Source: Leclercia adecarboxylata
GTDB lineage: Bacteria > Pseudomonadota > Gammaproteobacteria > Enterobacterales > Enterobacteriaceae
Assembly (NCBI GenBank): GCA_002360945.1
Contig: DERO01000050.1
Location: 1-64,000 of the forward strand
Length of the DNA: 64,000 bases
Direction of reading: 5' to 3'
Part shown: in pieces, positions 22,832-32,575 of the stretch
How positions within the stretch are numbered: position 1 is the first letter of the stretch
How the letters are laid out: every line of letters starts with the position of its first letter
Made by a program: the position numbers and the translations under genes
Notes under the pieces: model-generated
The model's database searches: none
What the model was told of the DNA's origin: nothing
What the model saw: only the letters and a program-made list of their open reading frames with translations

Positions 22832-23164
22832 ATGCAGGCAGGCAAACTGAATAAGCGTGTGGTACTGCAGAAGCCTGTTAAAACGCAGAGCCCGGCCACT
22901 GGCGCGATCGTTAATGGCTGGGCTGACGTGGCTGAACTGTGGGCGAGCGTCACCGATCTGTCTGCTCGCGACTTTGTGGCCGCGCAGGCCGGACAGAATG
23001 AAGTCACAACACGCATCACAATACGCTGGCGCGGGGATGTTACGGACAAGCACCGCATCTTATACAGCGGACGTGTGTATGACATTGCCGGCGTGCTGGA
23101 GGATGACAAAAGCGGCCGGGAATATCTCACTTTGCCATGCGCCCGGGGGGTAAACGATGGCTGA
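22832..23164 (+). CDS. Head closure protein (SPP1 gp16/HK97 gp7-like)
   Basis: 110 residues, MQAGKLNKRVVLQKPVKTQS, with WADVAELWASVTDLSARDF and IRWRGDVTDKHRILYSGRVY, the pattern of Phage_H_T_join proteins that cap the connector until the tail joins. Overlaps the next gene by eight bases. Confidence 0.85.
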   Translation: MQAGKLNKRVVLQKPVKTQSPATGAIVNGWADVAELWASVTDLSARDFVAAQAGQNEVTTRITIRWRGDVTDKHRILYSGRVYDIAGVLEDDKSGREYLTLPCARGVNDG

Positions 23165-23642
23165 TGGTATCAATGTTCAGATCACCGGCATTGAGTCGCT
23201 GAAGCAGAAGCTCAACGAGGTGAACGACGATCTGAAGCGAAAGGGCGGCCGTGCGGCGCTGCGCAAAGCAGGTAACGTCATTGTGAACCAGATTAAGGCC
23301 AATGCCCTGCGTCTGGACGATCCGCAGACGGCCCGCAGTATTGCTGATAATGCGGCGCAGCGCTGGAACGGAAGGCTGTTTAAGCAAACCGGTAATCTCG
23401 GCTTCCGGATCGGCATTCTGCAGGGGGCGAAGCTTAAAAAAGATCCCAGCCTTGCCGCGGATGCGCCCACCCCGCACTGGCGACTGCTCGAGTTTGGTAC
23501 GGAAAAAATGGCGCCGAAACCTCTTGTGCGCGCAGCGGCAACCTCCCGCGTTCAGGAGGTGATCGCCACGTTCACCACCGAGTATGAAAAAAGCATCGAC
23601 CGGGCGCTGCGGCGCGCACAACGAAAAGGAGGCGGAACGTGA
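23157..23642 (+). CDS. HK97 gp10-family tail completion protein
   Basis: 161 residues; VQITGIESLKQKLNEVNDDL N-terminus and HWRLLEFGTEKMAPKPLVRA motif are characteristic of HK97 gp10 proteins, which finish the head-tail interface. Overlaps the next gene's GTG by four bases. Confidence 0.87.
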   Translation: MADGINVQITGIESLKQKLNEVNDDLKRKGGRAALRKAGNVIVNQIKANALRLDDPQTARSIADNAAQRWNGRLFKQTGNLGFRIGILQGAKLKKDPSLAADAPTPHWRLLEFGTEKMAPKPLVRAAATSRVQEVIATFTTEYEKSIDRALRRAQRKGGGT

Positions 23643-24004
23643 TTGCCCCCCTGTTTTCCGTCTGCGCGGCCAGTCCCGCAGTGCGGGCGCTGATTGGCGA
23701 TTCGCCCGTGCGGCTTTACCCGTTCGGGCAACAGGACGATAACGTGATTTACCCCTATGTCGTCTGGCAGAACGTGAACGGCGCACCTGAGAACTATCTC
23801 GGACAGCGCCCGGATGCAGATACCTGGTCCCTACAGGTTGACGCCTGGGCGGATAGTCCGGATGAGGTGATCGCGGTGGCCGCCGCGCTGCGCGATGCCA
23901 TTGAGCCCCACGCACATATAACCCGCTGGGGCGGACAGGAACGAAACCCCGAAACAAAGCGCTATCGCTATTCCTTCGATGTTAACTGGATAGTGAAGCG
24001 ATAA
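23639..24004 (+). CDS. DUF3168 tail terminator-type protein
   Basis: 121 residues from [23 protein letters not shown] and [20 protein letters not shown] are the DUF3168 pattern (lambda gpU-like tail terminators). It caps the tail tube at its final length. Confidence 0.83.
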   Translation: MIAPLFSVCAASPAVRALIGDSPVRLYPFGQQDDNVIYPYVVWQNVNGAPENYLGQRPDADTWSLQVDAWADSPDEVIAVAAALRDAIEPHAHITRWGGQERNPETKRYRYSFDVNWIVKR

Positions 24005-24015
24005 CCCCTCAATAC

Positions 24016-24038
24016 ACCGGCCCGGCGCCGGTTTTTTT
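24016..24038 (+). terminator. Terminator-like hairpin before major tail gene
   Basis: ACCGGC, CCGGC loop, GCCGGT, seven T; within the late operon and needing antitermination. Confidence 0.75.
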
Positions 24039-24054
24039 ATGCACGGAGAAAACC

Positions 24055-24546
24055 ATGTCTGTACTGACGCAAGGTACTCAGTTTTTTGTGCTCGCCCAGG
24101 GCGCGGTAAGTGAAATCGAATGTATCACCAGTTTTTCACCCGGTGGCAACCCGGCAGATCAGATTGAAGATACCTGTCTTTCTGAGCGAAACAGTCGCAC
24201 CTATAAGGTTGGTCTGCGCACACCCGGCCAGGCGACGGTGGGCCTGAACGCTGACCCGGAAAACGCCAGTCACGTGATGCTGCACAACCTGGCAAACTCC
24301 GACGATCACGAAGAGCTGACGTTTGCGGTGGGCTGGTCTGACGGTACTGCGAAGCCGACGGCAGCAGCGCAGGGCGCGGCCGGCTCTGTTGATGGCCTGA
24401 CGCTACCGGACAGCCGCACCTGGTTTATTTTTCGCGGTTATGTCTCTGACTTCCCCTTTGATTTCTCCGCCAACACGGTGGTGACCACTTCAGCAACTAT
24501 CCAGCGTTCTGGCGGGTCGGTCTGGGTACCTAAGGCGGGTGACTGA
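24055..24546 (+). CDS. Major tail tube protein
   Basis: 163 residues, [40 protein letters not shown], then [20 protein letters not shown] and a C-terminal [15 protein letters not shown]. This is the lambda V/HK97 tail tube fold. Upstream of the chaperone frameshift pair as in all lambda-like tails. Confidence 0.88.
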   Translation: MSVLTQGTQFFVLAQGAVSEIECITSFSPGGNPADQIEDTCLSERNSRTYKVGLRTPGQATVGLNADPENASHVMLHNLANSDDHEELTFAVGWSDGTAKPTAAAQGAAGSVDGLTLPDSRTWFIFRGYVSDFPFDFSANTVVTTSATIQRSGGSVWVPKAGD

Positions 24547-24953
24547 TGAAACTGACACTCGATGCACTGAAACAGGCAGGGGCATTCACGGGGCGCCCGG
24601 TTGAAAAGCAAATCACCTGGCGCCAGGGCGAGGAGGAATTTAAGGCCACTGTCTTTATCCGCCCGCTGGGCTACCACTCGGCCATGACGGACGTGATGGC
24701 CGCGAATGGCCGTGTGGATGGTGTGGCAGGTCGGATCGCTGCGTCTGTCTGCGACGAGAACGGCAAACCCGTGTTCACGCCTGCGGACATTACCGGTGAG
24801 GCTGATCCGGAGCGCGGCGCGCTTGACGGCGCGCTGACCATCGCCCTGCTGGTGGCTATCCAGGAGGTTAACGATCTGGGAAAGATGAGCTCAGCGCCAA
24901 CGATGAATTCTGGTGCGAGCTCGTCCTCAATGGAATCGGTGGAAACACCATAG
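24546..24953 (+). CDS. Tail assembly chaperone (G-type)
   Basis: 135 residues, [40 protein letters not shown]. Equivalent of lambda gpG: it coats the tape measure during tail assembly. About 22 residues before its end lies a slippery heptamer from which part of the ribosomes shift into the T frame. The overlap with the tail tube stop is one base. Confidence 0.85.
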   Translation: MKLTLDALKQAGAFTGRPVEKQITWRQGEEEFKATVFIRPLGYHSAMTDVMAANGRVDGVAGRIAASVCDENGKPVFTPADITGEADPERGALDGALTIALLVAIQEVNDLGKMSSAPTMNSGASSSSMESVETP

Positions 24954-25204
24954 CTGAGGCTCAGGAAACCCTGAGCTTCAGGGAGTTCCAGATCTGGGTG
25001 AAGTATCGCGAACGTTACGGGAGCCTGAATCCATTGTTGCGCACGGAATGGGCCGCCGGGATGATCTCCAGCACTATCGCCAACGTGAACCGTGGCAAAG
25101 ACACAGAGCCTTTCAGCGTCACCGATTTCACCCTTCATTTTACCAAACCAACGACAACCGCAGACCCCGTCACGCTTGATGAGGCTAAGCGGACCTGGTA
25201 TTAA
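24546..25204 (+). CDS. Frameshifted tail chaperone (GT-type), -1 shift at 24884
   Basis: The T frame continues with DELSANDEFWCELVLNGIGG and runs to 25204 (REFQIWVKYRERYGSLN, LLRTEWAAGMISSTIANVN). Fusion product about 219 residues: codons 24546-24884, then base 24884 read again. The frame has no start codon of its own in the right place, so frameshifting is required, as for lambda gpGT, which links tube protein to tape measure. Confidence 0.85.
24878..24884 (+). promoter_or_regulatory. Slippery site for -1 frameshift
   Basis: G GGA AAG in the zero frame, identical to the lambda G-T heptamer GGGAAAG. Confidence 0.9.
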
Positions 25205-25275
25205 TGTTGGAGTTTTAATTTATAGCCATATCGTTACTTGATATTCTTACGGAGATATTCGAAAGGGAGTAACTT

Positions 25276-25503
25276 ATGGCTTTGATAAAATGTAAGGAAT
25301 GCGGAGAAAAAGTATCAAATAAAGCTGATGCTTGTCCTAAATGCGGTGCGCCATTTCGGCTTAGAGTGAAAGGGCCATCAGGCTGTATGATGCTTATCAT
25401 TGTTTTTGTCTCAATAATTGCGCTTATTATTTTTTTAAGCAAAATGAGCGTTGATAGTTCGACAAATCAAAATGCGACTCCTCGTACATCCAGCATTGAA
25501 TAA
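25276..25503 (+). CDS. Zinc-ribbon membrane mini-protein, cargo in tail operon
   Basis: 75 residues. CKECGEKVSNKADACPKCGA at 6-25 is a four-cysteine zinc ribbon, residues 37-56 (MMLIIVFVSIIALIIFLSKM) a membrane helix, and a short polar tail follows. Clearly more AT-rich than the flanking tail genes, with its own ribosome site (AAAGGGAG) and followed at once by a terminator: moron structure. Not part of known tail assembly; likely made in the lysogen and inserted in the inner membrane. Function unknown. Confidence 0.75.
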   Translation: MALIKCKECGEKVSNKADACPKCGAPFRLRVKGPSGCMMLIIVFVSIIALIIFLSKMSVDSSTNQNATPRTSSIE

Positions 25504-25528
25504 TATATTGAAATTTTAAATACAATCG

Positions 25529-25550
25529 CCCGCTAATAGCGGGTTTTTTT
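25529..25550 (+). terminator. Terminator after zinc-ribbon gene
   Basis: CCCGC, TAATA, GCGGG, seven T. Confidence 0.85.
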
Positions 25551-25566
25551 ATGCCTGGAGATAGAT

Positions 25567-28098
25567 ATGGCTGCCAGATCACTAGGAACGCTGACAATAG
25601 ACCTGATTGCCAATATTGGTGGCTTTGCGGCGGGCCTCAACCGGGCGGAGCGGCAGTCTGAAAAATGGCGCCGCCGGGTTCAGGAGGATGTGCGTCTTGC
25701 CGGTGCCGCGCTGGGGTCGATGGCAACTATCGCGGCAGCGGCAGCGGTATCTGCAGGCGTGGCAGGTATCAATCTGTTAAAAACCACATCAAAGCAAGTC
25801 GCTGAAACTGACAGACTCGCCAAATCCTTGCGTATGTCCACGCAGGACTTACTAGGCTGGCAGTTCGCCTCGCAAAAAGCTGGCGTGTCGGGCGAGCAGA
25901 TGGCCGATATCTTTAAGGATATCGGCGACAAGATTGGTGATGCAGTCCTTAACCAGTCGGGTGAGGCCGTCGATGCGCTGAATGCTCTCGGCCTGTCAGC
26001 GAAGAAGTTGTCCACGGAAACGCCCGACAGACAATTGCTGGCAATCGCCGGGGCGCTGGAGAAGGTGGGCACCAACGCCGAAAAGATCACCATACTCGAA
26101 AGTTTGGGAAATGACCTTTCAAAACTGCTGCCGCTTTTTGATAACAACAGCCAGAAGCTCCAACAGTTCCTGAAGCTTTCGCGCGAATACGGCGTTGCGC
26201 CGGATCCGCAGTCCATTGATGATTTGGTCAAGGTAAACTCACTTTTTGAGGATATGGAGACCCAGGCGCAGGGGGTGAAACTCGAAATAGCAACCGGTCT
26301 GGCGCGTGTGGACCTTTCACCTTTACAGGCCGGACTGGGTGATCTGCGGGCAGTATTCACTGATCCTAAAGTTCTGCAGGGCCTGGCGGATATGGTAGGA
26401 GGAATTGCTTCCCTTGTCGGCTGGCTGGGAAAAGCAGCATCTGCGTTGGGCAGCCTTATTGATAATTACCAGGGAGGGCAAAAATTATCGGCTAACGCCT
26501 CACTCTTTGAGATTGAGCGGCGGATCAGAAATCTTGAAGCCGATCTGAACGACGAAGGTTTCCTGGCGGGTGTCAACCGCATCGGCATGGATACGGAAGG
26601 CAAGCAAAAGGAGTTGAGCGAACTACTGGGTCAGCGTACACGCCTGAAATCTATTACTGGTGCGGCTCCTGTCATTTCCTCAATAACATCTCCGGTTCTC
26701 GGAACTAGTGATTACTCCCTGGCACCTGATGAGTCCAACGGTAAAGTAGCGCCTGACGTTGGTGCCAAGAAGCTGGAAAGTGCGTTCAAGGCCATAGAGC
26801 TGGCCTACCAGCGTCAGATTGCGCTTATAGACACCACAGGTAAAAAAACAGCGGAGGTGACCGAACAGCAGAAACTTCAGTTCGATATTACCGATGGCAA
26901 GTTGGAGGGGATAAACGAAACGCAGCGCAAGCGTCTTGAACAACTGGCTACAGAAGTTGACCGGTTAAATGCATTAAAAAAAGCCAACCAGGATAACCTG
27001 AAAGTTGCAGAATTTTTGGCTAACCTTCAAGCGCGAAATGACAACACATCAGCTTCGCTAAACGCTGATGTGATTGGTTTAGGAGCAGGAGATAAAGCCC
27101 GCAGTCGTATGCGTGAGCGACTGGAAATTCAACGCGATTTTATTGATCAACAACGAGATCTGGAGAGTCAATTTCAAAGCGGTGATATAGACAGCAAAGA
27201 TCTGTATGACAAAAAAACAATGGCACTTCAAAAAGCCCTGAACGAGCGCCTCCAAATTCAGGAAGACCACTATCAGAAGCTGGATGAGCTGCAGGGAGAC
27301 TGGCAGGCAGGATTATCCGATGCTCTGGCTGACTACGCTGATTCGGCAGAAAATTATTACCAAATTGCGGGTGATGCATTGACCTCAGTAATGGAATCGT
27401 CCGTTTCTTCCATTTCAGAGAATTTCCAAGACATTCTTAACGGAACACAGTCTTTATCTGACGGATTTAAAAGCATCTTTTCCGATCTAGGGCAATCAGT
27501 AATCCGCGCACTCACTGATATGGCCGCTCAATGGTTGGTTTATCAAGCCGTGCAGCTTCTTGTGGGTAAGACGACCCAGGCATCAGCTGGTTCAGCTCTG
27601 TTTGTAAATGCGCAGGCGATGGCAAAGATGGCCGAATTAAATGCATACGCCTCCACAGCAGCAATACCCATCTTAGGGCCTGCTGCTGCTCCGGGGGCTG
27701 CCCTTGCGGCTGCTGCATTTGCAGAACCCCTCGCTGCTTCTGTTGGCATGCTTTCACTGTCTGGCATGGCCCATGATGGTATTGATGCAGTGCCTGAAAC
27801 CGGAACGTGGTTACTTCAGAAGGGGGAGCGGGTTACCACGGCTGGCACAAGCGCAAAGCTGGATGCCACACTCGACCGGGTCAACAGGCAGTCAAGCGTT
27901 AACCAGGCTCCAAACATCAATATACCTCTGGAGATTCACGGTGATCCCGACCAGCGCACCCTGTCCCTTATTGAAGGTGCGGTGATGCGCGGTGCGAGAC
28001 TAGGATACCAAATGACCACCAACGATCTGGCGGCCGGAACGGGAAAGGCATCAAAGGCGCTTAACGGCGGGTGGGCGGTAGGAAGGAAAAAACGCTGA
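25567..28098 (+). CDS. Tail tape measure protein
   Basis: 843 residues: N-terminal IDLIANIGGFAAGLNRAERQ repeat-type helix, long helical body, hydrophobic region about 690-735 (GPAAAPGAALAAAAFAEPLA), and C-terminal SLSGMAHDGIDAVPETGTWL, LQKGERVTTA found in lambda H-type proteins. Sets tail length and enters the host envelope during DNA injection. Confidence 0.92.
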   Translation: MAARSLGTLTIDLIANIGGFAAGLNRAERQSEKWRRRVQEDVRLAGAALGSMATIAAAAAVSAGVAGINLLKTTSKQVAETDRLAKSLRMSTQDLLGWQFASQKAGVSGEQMADIFKDIGDKIGDAVLNQSGEAVDALNALGLSAKKLSTETPDRQLLAIAGALEKVGTNAEKITILESLGNDLSKLLPLFDNNSQKLQQFLKLSREYGVAPDPQSIDDLVKVNSLFEDMETQAQGVKLEIATGLARVDLSPLQAGLGDLRAVFTDPKVLQGLADMVGGIASLVGWLGKAASALGSLIDNYQGGQKLSANASLFEIERRIRNLEADLNDEGFLAGVNRIGMDTEGKQKELSELLGQRTRLKSITGAAPVISSITSPVLGTSDYSLAPDESNGKVAPDVGAKKLESAFKAIELAYQRQIALIDTTGKKTAEVTEQQKLQFDITDGKLEGINETQRKRLEQLATEVDRLNALKKANQDNLKVAEFLANLQARNDNTSASLNADVIGLGAGDKARSRMRERLEIQRDFIDQQRDLESQFQSGDIDSKDLYDKKTMALQKALNERLQIQEDHYQKLDELQGDWQAGLSDALADYADSAENYYQIAGDALTSVMESSVSSISENFQDILNGTQSLSDGFKSIFSDLGQSVIRALTDMAAQWLVYQAVQLLVGKTTQASAGSALFVNAQAMAKMAELNAYASTAAIPILGPAAAPGAALAAAAFAEPLAASVGMLSLSGMAHDGIDAVPETGTWLLQKGERVTTAGTSAKLDATLDRVNRQSSVNQAPNINIPLEIHGDPDQRTLSLIEGAVMRGARLGYQMTTNDLAAGTGKASKALNGGWAVGRKKR

Positions 28099-28568
28099 TG
28101 ACCATTACAACCAGCATTAATTATCCACATGGTGCATTACCAGTACCGCTACAGGAAGGCTATGGTCTGCGCCCTGTCAGTCCAATAGTCAGAACGAAAA
28201 TGACCAGCGGGCGGGCTCGGCAACGTCGTCTCTACATGTCTACGCCGACTGTTGCCACCGTTTCCTGGCTGCTGACTGATTCTCAGGCGCAGGCGTTTGA
28301 GGCCTGGTACCGCGATGCGATTACCGATGGAGCCGCCTGGTTCAATATGAACCTGCGTACGCCGGGAGGAGAGGCTGCAAAAGTTTGCCGTTTTACGGAT
28401 ATTTATCAAGGTCCAGATCTGGAGGGTGGCAACTTCTGGCGCTATTCAGCTGAACTTGAGTTATATGAGCGACCTCTACTTCCACCTGGCTGGGGTAATT
28501 TCCCTGAGCTGGTGGTTGGTTCAGATATTATCGATCTGGCGCTTAATAAGGAGTGGCCTGAAACATGA
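28098..28568 (+). CDS. Minor tail protein (M-position)
   Basis: 156 residues from the ATG overlapping the tape measure stop (TGATG). ALPVPLQEGYGLRPVSPIVR, SWLLTDSQAQAFEAWYRDAI, and ELELYERP are typical of distal tail proteins of this group. Works at the tail tip; overlaps the next gene by four bases. Confidence 0.8.
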   Translation: MTITTSINYPHGALPVPLQEGYGLRPVSPIVRTKMTSGRARQRRLYMSTPTVATVSWLLTDSQAQAFEAWYRDAITDGAAWFNMNLRTPGGEAAKVCRFTDIYQGPDLEGGNFWRYSAELELYERPLLPPGWGNFPELVVGSDIIDLALNKEWPET

Positions 28569-29047
28569 CTATCCTGAACAGGCTTTACGCCAGTGGTGGT
28601 GCTGAGGTCATCATTGATACGTTGCAGATCTCCGTCGGAGATCAGAACTACTGGCTGACCCGTGGCTGGGACGATATTACTGTGAAGCTTGAAAACGGCG
28701 CGGACGTTACTTTCTCTGGTTCTGCCATTGATATAGCGTTGCCGGCGCGAAACTCTGACGGCACGCAGGATCTAAAATTCGCCATCAGCAATATTGACGG
28801 CGTGGTATCGACCGCAATTCGCAACGCGCTGGATAATCTTGCCAATGCATCATTAACGTTCCGCCGGTACGTTTCTACGGATCTGTCCTCACCCGCTGCG
28901 CCGCCGTTCACCCTCGCGATCAAGGAAGGTTCCTGGACCGCAACGGAAGTGCAGATCACTGCCGGCTACATGAATATTCTCGATACGTCGTGGCCGCGCT
29001 ACCGTTACACACTGACGGACTTCCCGGGCCTTCGGTACCTGCAGTAG
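28565..29047 (+). CDS. DUF1833-type minor tail protein (L-position)
   Basis: 160 residues; VIIDTLQISVGDQNYWLTRG and WTATEVQITAGYMNILDTSW with terminal RYTLTDFPGLRYL. DUF1833 proteins lie between M- and K-type tail genes; they help form the tail tip hub. Confidence 0.8.
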   Translation: MTILNRLYASGGAEVIIDTLQISVGDQNYWLTRGWDDITVKLENGADVTFSGSAIDIALPARNSDGTQDLKFAISNIDGVVSTAIRNALDNLANASLTFRRYVSTDLSSPAAPPFTLAIKEGSWTATEVQITAGYMNILDTSWPRYRYTLTDFPGLRYLQ

Positions 29048-29056
29048 GAATTCACC

Positions 29057-29437
29057 ATGTTTAATCCTGACAAATACCGTTCAGTCACCTGGCTGAAAGG
29101 CGGGCGCGCTTTCCCTGCGCTCGACTGTTTTGGCATCGTTAACGAAATTCGGCGCGATCTGGGCCTGAAACCCTGGCCTGAATTCACCGGGGTCACAAAA
29201 GACGATAACGGCCTCGACCGGGAGGCGCGCGGGCTGATGACCGACCTGCAACGTTGCGATCCTGCGCCGGGCGCGGGCATTGCCTGTTACTCCGGCTCTG
29301 TGGTGACGCATGTCGCCATCGTCGTGGAGATTGACGGCGCGCTGCATGCAGCCGAGTGCAATCCCCGCACTAACGTGACCTTTCTGCCGCTGTTGCGGTT
29401 TACGCGCCGCTTTGTCCGCGTGGAGTATTATCAGTGA
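29057..29437 (+). CDS. NlpC/P60-type tail tip peptidase (K-position)
   Basis: 126 residues. Catalytic-type cysteine in ALDCFGIVNEI and histidine in VVTHVAIVVEIDGALHAAE match the NlpC/P60 papain-like fold. Probably trims peptidoglycan at infection or processes the tail tip. Shorter than lambda gpK, which also has a JAB domain. Confidence 0.82.
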   Translation: MFNPDKYRSVTWLKGGRAFPALDCFGIVNEIRRDLGLKPWPEFTGVTKDDNGLDREARGLMTDLQRCDPAPGAGIACYSGSVVTHVAIVVEIDGALHAAECNPRTNVTFLPLLRFTRRFVRVEYYQ

Positions 29438-32400
29438 CGATACGAATCTACCCGTCCCGGTTGCCCGGCGAGCCGCTGGAAACGCACCATCATGAAACCA
29501 TGACGCTTTCCGCCTGGTTTTCGCAGAACGTTGAGGAATGGACGCCGGATCAGCAGCATCCGGTTGCGGTTGAAATCGACGGCGTTCCGGTGCCGCCGGC
29601 TGAGTGGGCGCTGTGCGCCATTCGTCCTGACAGCGATGTAAGGATGTATCCGGTGCCATACGGTACCGGTGCAGAAATCGCGTTGTGGGTGGCCGTCAGC
29701 GTGGCCGTCGCTTCAGCGGCTTACTCGATTTACATGATGAGCACCATGCACACCGGCGGCGCCAGCCAGCCTTCCAATGGTGACCAGCTGGAACTTAACC
29801 CGGCCAAGGCCAACATGGCAAAACTGGGCGATCCCATCCGGGAGATATTTGGTCGCTATAAGGTGTGGCCGGATTACGTCGTCCAGCCGGTTTCGCGCTT
29901 CGATTCCGCCGATCCCAAAAAATACGTGACCAGCATGTTTTTATGCGTTGGGGTTGGTGATATGGCGCTCCCCGCTTCGGTGCAAAAGATTGGATCAACT
30001 CCACTGTCAGCATTTGGCAGCGATGTCAGCGCCACCGTGTATCCGCCGGGTGCCAGCGTCGCTGGTGACAGCCGTTCTGAAAACTGGTTTAACAGCGGCG
30101 AGGTGGGTAACACCACCTCGGGTACCGCAGGCCTCGACCTTGGCTCAACCGGTCCGCAGACGGTTAGCATCATCTCTGATGCCATTCTGGTAAGCGGCAA
30201 CACAATTACCCTGATTGCGGCCAGCGCCAGTGACGGCGAGACGGAAATCCCGGCAGCCTGGGTTGTTGGTACCGTTATCACAGTTGTTGCGCCAAACTCG
30301 TATCGGGTTGCTAATGCCGGTGGATACAGCGTTATTTATGGTGATGTCGCTGAGCTGCAGCCGGTTGTGGGCATGCCTGTCTCTGTAACGTTTAATGAGT
30401 CGGCTTACGATCTGTATATCGCCAGTTACGCAGCAGGCGTTCCGGCGGTGCCCGGGGTGGGGGGCTCGGCGGCCAGCATAACTGCCAGCGCCGCGCCCAC
30501 TACCTATGATTTTACTGCCACGCCGGTCACATTCACGATCGGCTGGAAAGGCACCACGTATGCGGTATCGCTCATTACTAACTACGTCACCATGTCAGGG
30601 TTGCTTGACACCATCTCAAACCAGCTCACCGGCTCCGGTCTGATCGCGCGTGATAATGGTGGCCGGTTGCAGATTGCCGAGGAAAACAGCCCGTTTGCCG
30701 GTGGCGCTATCAGCCACAGCGCGCTACCTGCATCTGCCTTCGGTACTGCTTCGGTTGATGTTGTGGGTGTGGCGTCGACGGGCGGTACCGCAGCCGTTGA
30801 AGCACATATCACTCTGGCGTACAACAGTGCCACTGGGAAGCCATTCACCGGCATACCTGACGGCGTTCAGCGGATCGATATTGGCTATGCCGACGGCCAG
30901 TTCCGTATTACCGATATTGATGACCAGACCATTACGGTTGAGAGGGTGATCGTCACCCAGGGTTCCGATGGGGCTGATGTCGTCACCGTTGACCCGTCCT
31001 GGCCGGGATTCACCGAGCGCACGCTGCTGGACTTCCAGGTGACCGGCGTTAACGATGATTACGCCTGGCTGGGACCGTTCCTTGCCTGTCCCGACGGAGA
31101 GACCACCACCACCATAGAGAACAATTTTATTTTCCCGAATGGGCATATCAAATATAAAAGTAACGGCAACCCCACATCTCACAGTGTGAGAGTCTATGTG
31201 CACTACAGAAATGCGGCAGTCGGTGGCGCGTGGAATTCCGTCTCCTATTTGTTTACGGGAAAGACCGCTGACGGCCATGGATACACAAAACGTATCAGTG
31301 GCCTTCCTCCGGCACAGTATGAGGTTCGCGTGCGCCGGTGGACGCCAATCGGCGGAAGTAACACAGTTAACAATGTTTACTGGCAGGCATTGCGATCTCG
31401 CCTCACCAGGAGGCCAACTTCCTATGCAGGGGTCACCACAATGGCCGTCAGCGTGCGGACCGGTAACCGCCTGGCAGCCCAGTCCGATCGGCGTATTAAC
31501 GTCACCCCGACCCGGCTGTATAACGGGCACCCGTCACGCAGCATCAGCGGAGCGCTTTATCACGTCCTTGAATCACTCGGCTTTAAGCCTGAACATATTG
31601 ACCACGACGCGATTGATGCGCTGGAGAGCAACTACTGGACGCCCCGCGGCGAGACCTTTGACTGGGCAACGGGTGACAGCAAATCTGCATTGGAAGTGCT
31701 TAAGATTATCACCGGGGCGGGGATGGGTTACTTCCTGCTGTCAGATGGTCTGGTGTCCGCCGGGCGGGAAGGGGTGAAGAACTGGACGGGCATGATCACC
31801 CCCCAGGAGACCACCGAAGAGCTACAGACCGCGTTTAAAGCTCCGAGTCAGGATGATTATGACGGGGTCGATGTCACCTACATCATCGGCACGACGTGGG
31901 CAGAAGAGACCGTTCAGTGCCGGTTACCGGGGAACCCGACGCCGCTGAAGGTTGAGGATTACAGGCTGGAGGGGGTGGTGGATAAGGACCGGGCGTACCG
32001 CATCGGCATGCGCCGCCTGCTGGGTTACCGTCTGCAGCGCCTGCAGCACACAACCAGCACAGAAATGGATGCGCTCTGCTACCAGTTTATGGATCGCATC
32101 ATCCTGACTGATGATATTCCAGGCAACCAGACGCTGAGCTGCCTGATCACCGACATGAGCTGGGACAGCAGCACGATTACCCTGACGTTAAGTGAACCAC
32201 CTGACTGGAGTTTTACCCGCGCCCGGGTGGTGATACGCCACCAGGATGGTCGGGCTTCTTCGCTACTCGTGCCGACGCGCATCAATGATTTCACCCTGAG
32301 CATTCCCTACAGTGCTGAGCTGGCGCCGGATGAATGGGAGATGGACAACCCGTATATCGAGCCACCGCGACTGCTGTTCTGTTCATCGTCCCGGGTAGGG

Positions 32401-32523
32401 TATGACGCACTGGTCGGAGAGATCACTCCCGGCAGCGACGGCAGCAGCAGTGTGTCAGCAGTACAGTATCATCCTGGTAAATATCAGTATGACGACGCCA
32501 CGTATCCCGGCGATGTCGCGTAA
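29434..32523 (+). CDS. Tail tip / host specificity protein (J-like)
   Basis: 1029 residues. N-terminal 1-85 resembles a small ubiquitin-like tail module, followed by a hydrophobic segment at about 88-106 (IALWVAVSVAVASAAYSIYM) as in lambda gpI/gpJ junctions, then KLGDPIREIFGRYKVWPDYV, repeated beta domains, a fibronectin-like stretch about 590-650, and the central hub motif DWATGDSKSALEVLKIITGA. Likely the central tail fibre base; receptor unknown. Confidence 0.85.
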   Translation: MTIRIYPSRLPGEPLETHHHETMTLSAWFSQNVEEWTPDQQHPVAVEIDGVPVPPAEWALCAIRPDSDVRMYPVPYGTGAEIALWVAVSVAVASAAYSIYMMSTMHTGGASQPSNGDQLELNPAKANMAKLGDPIREIFGRYKVWPDYVVQPVSRFDSADPKKYVTSMFLCVGVGDMALPASVQKIGSTPLSAFGSDVSATVYPPGASVAGDSRSENWFNSGEVGNTTSGTAGLDLGSTGPQTVSIISDAILVSGNTITLIAASASDGETEIPAAWVVGTVITVVAPNSYRVANAGGYSVIYGDVAELQPVVGMPVSVTFNESAYDLYIASYAAGVPAVPGVGGSAASITASAAPTTYDFTATPVTFTIGWKGTTYAVSLITNYVTMSGLLDTISNQLTGSGLIARDNGGRLQIAEENSPFAGGAISHSALPASAFGTASVDVVGVASTGGTAAVEAHITLAYNSATGKPFTGIPDGVQRIDIGYADGQFRITDIDDQTITVERVIVTQGSDGADVVTVDPSWPGFTERTLLDFQVTGVNDDYAWLGPFLACPDGETTTTIENNFIFPNGHIKYKSNGNPTSHSVRVYVHYRNAAVGGAWNSVSYLFTGKTADGHGYTKRISGLPPAQYEVRVRRWTPIGGSNTVNNVYWQALRSRLTRRPTSYAGVTTMAVSVRTGNRLAAQSDRRINVTPTRLYNGHPSRSISGALYHVLESLGFKPEHIDHDAIDALESNYWTPRGETFDWATGDSKSALEVLKIITGAGMGYFLLSDGLVSAGREGVKNWTGMITPQETTEELQTAFKAPSQDDYDGVDVTYIIGTTWAEETVQCRLPGNPTPLKVEDYRLEGVVDKDRAYRIGMRRLLGYRLQRLQHTTSTEMDALCYQFMDRIILTDDIPGNQTLSCLITDMSWDSSTITLTLSEPPDWSFTRARVVIRHQDGRASSLLVPTRINDFTLSIPYSAELAPDEWEMDNPYIEPPRLLFCSSSRVGYDALVGEITPGSDGSSSVSAVQYHPGKYQYDDATYPGDVA

Positions 32524-32537
32524 CACACAAAAACAGT

Positions 32538-32560
32538 AACCCGCTTCGGCGGGTTTTTTT
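32538..32560 (+). terminator. Terminator before tailspike gene
   Basis: AACCCGC, TTCG, GCGGGTT with T run. Confidence 0.85.
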
Positions 32561-32575
32561 ATGCCCGGAGCGAGC

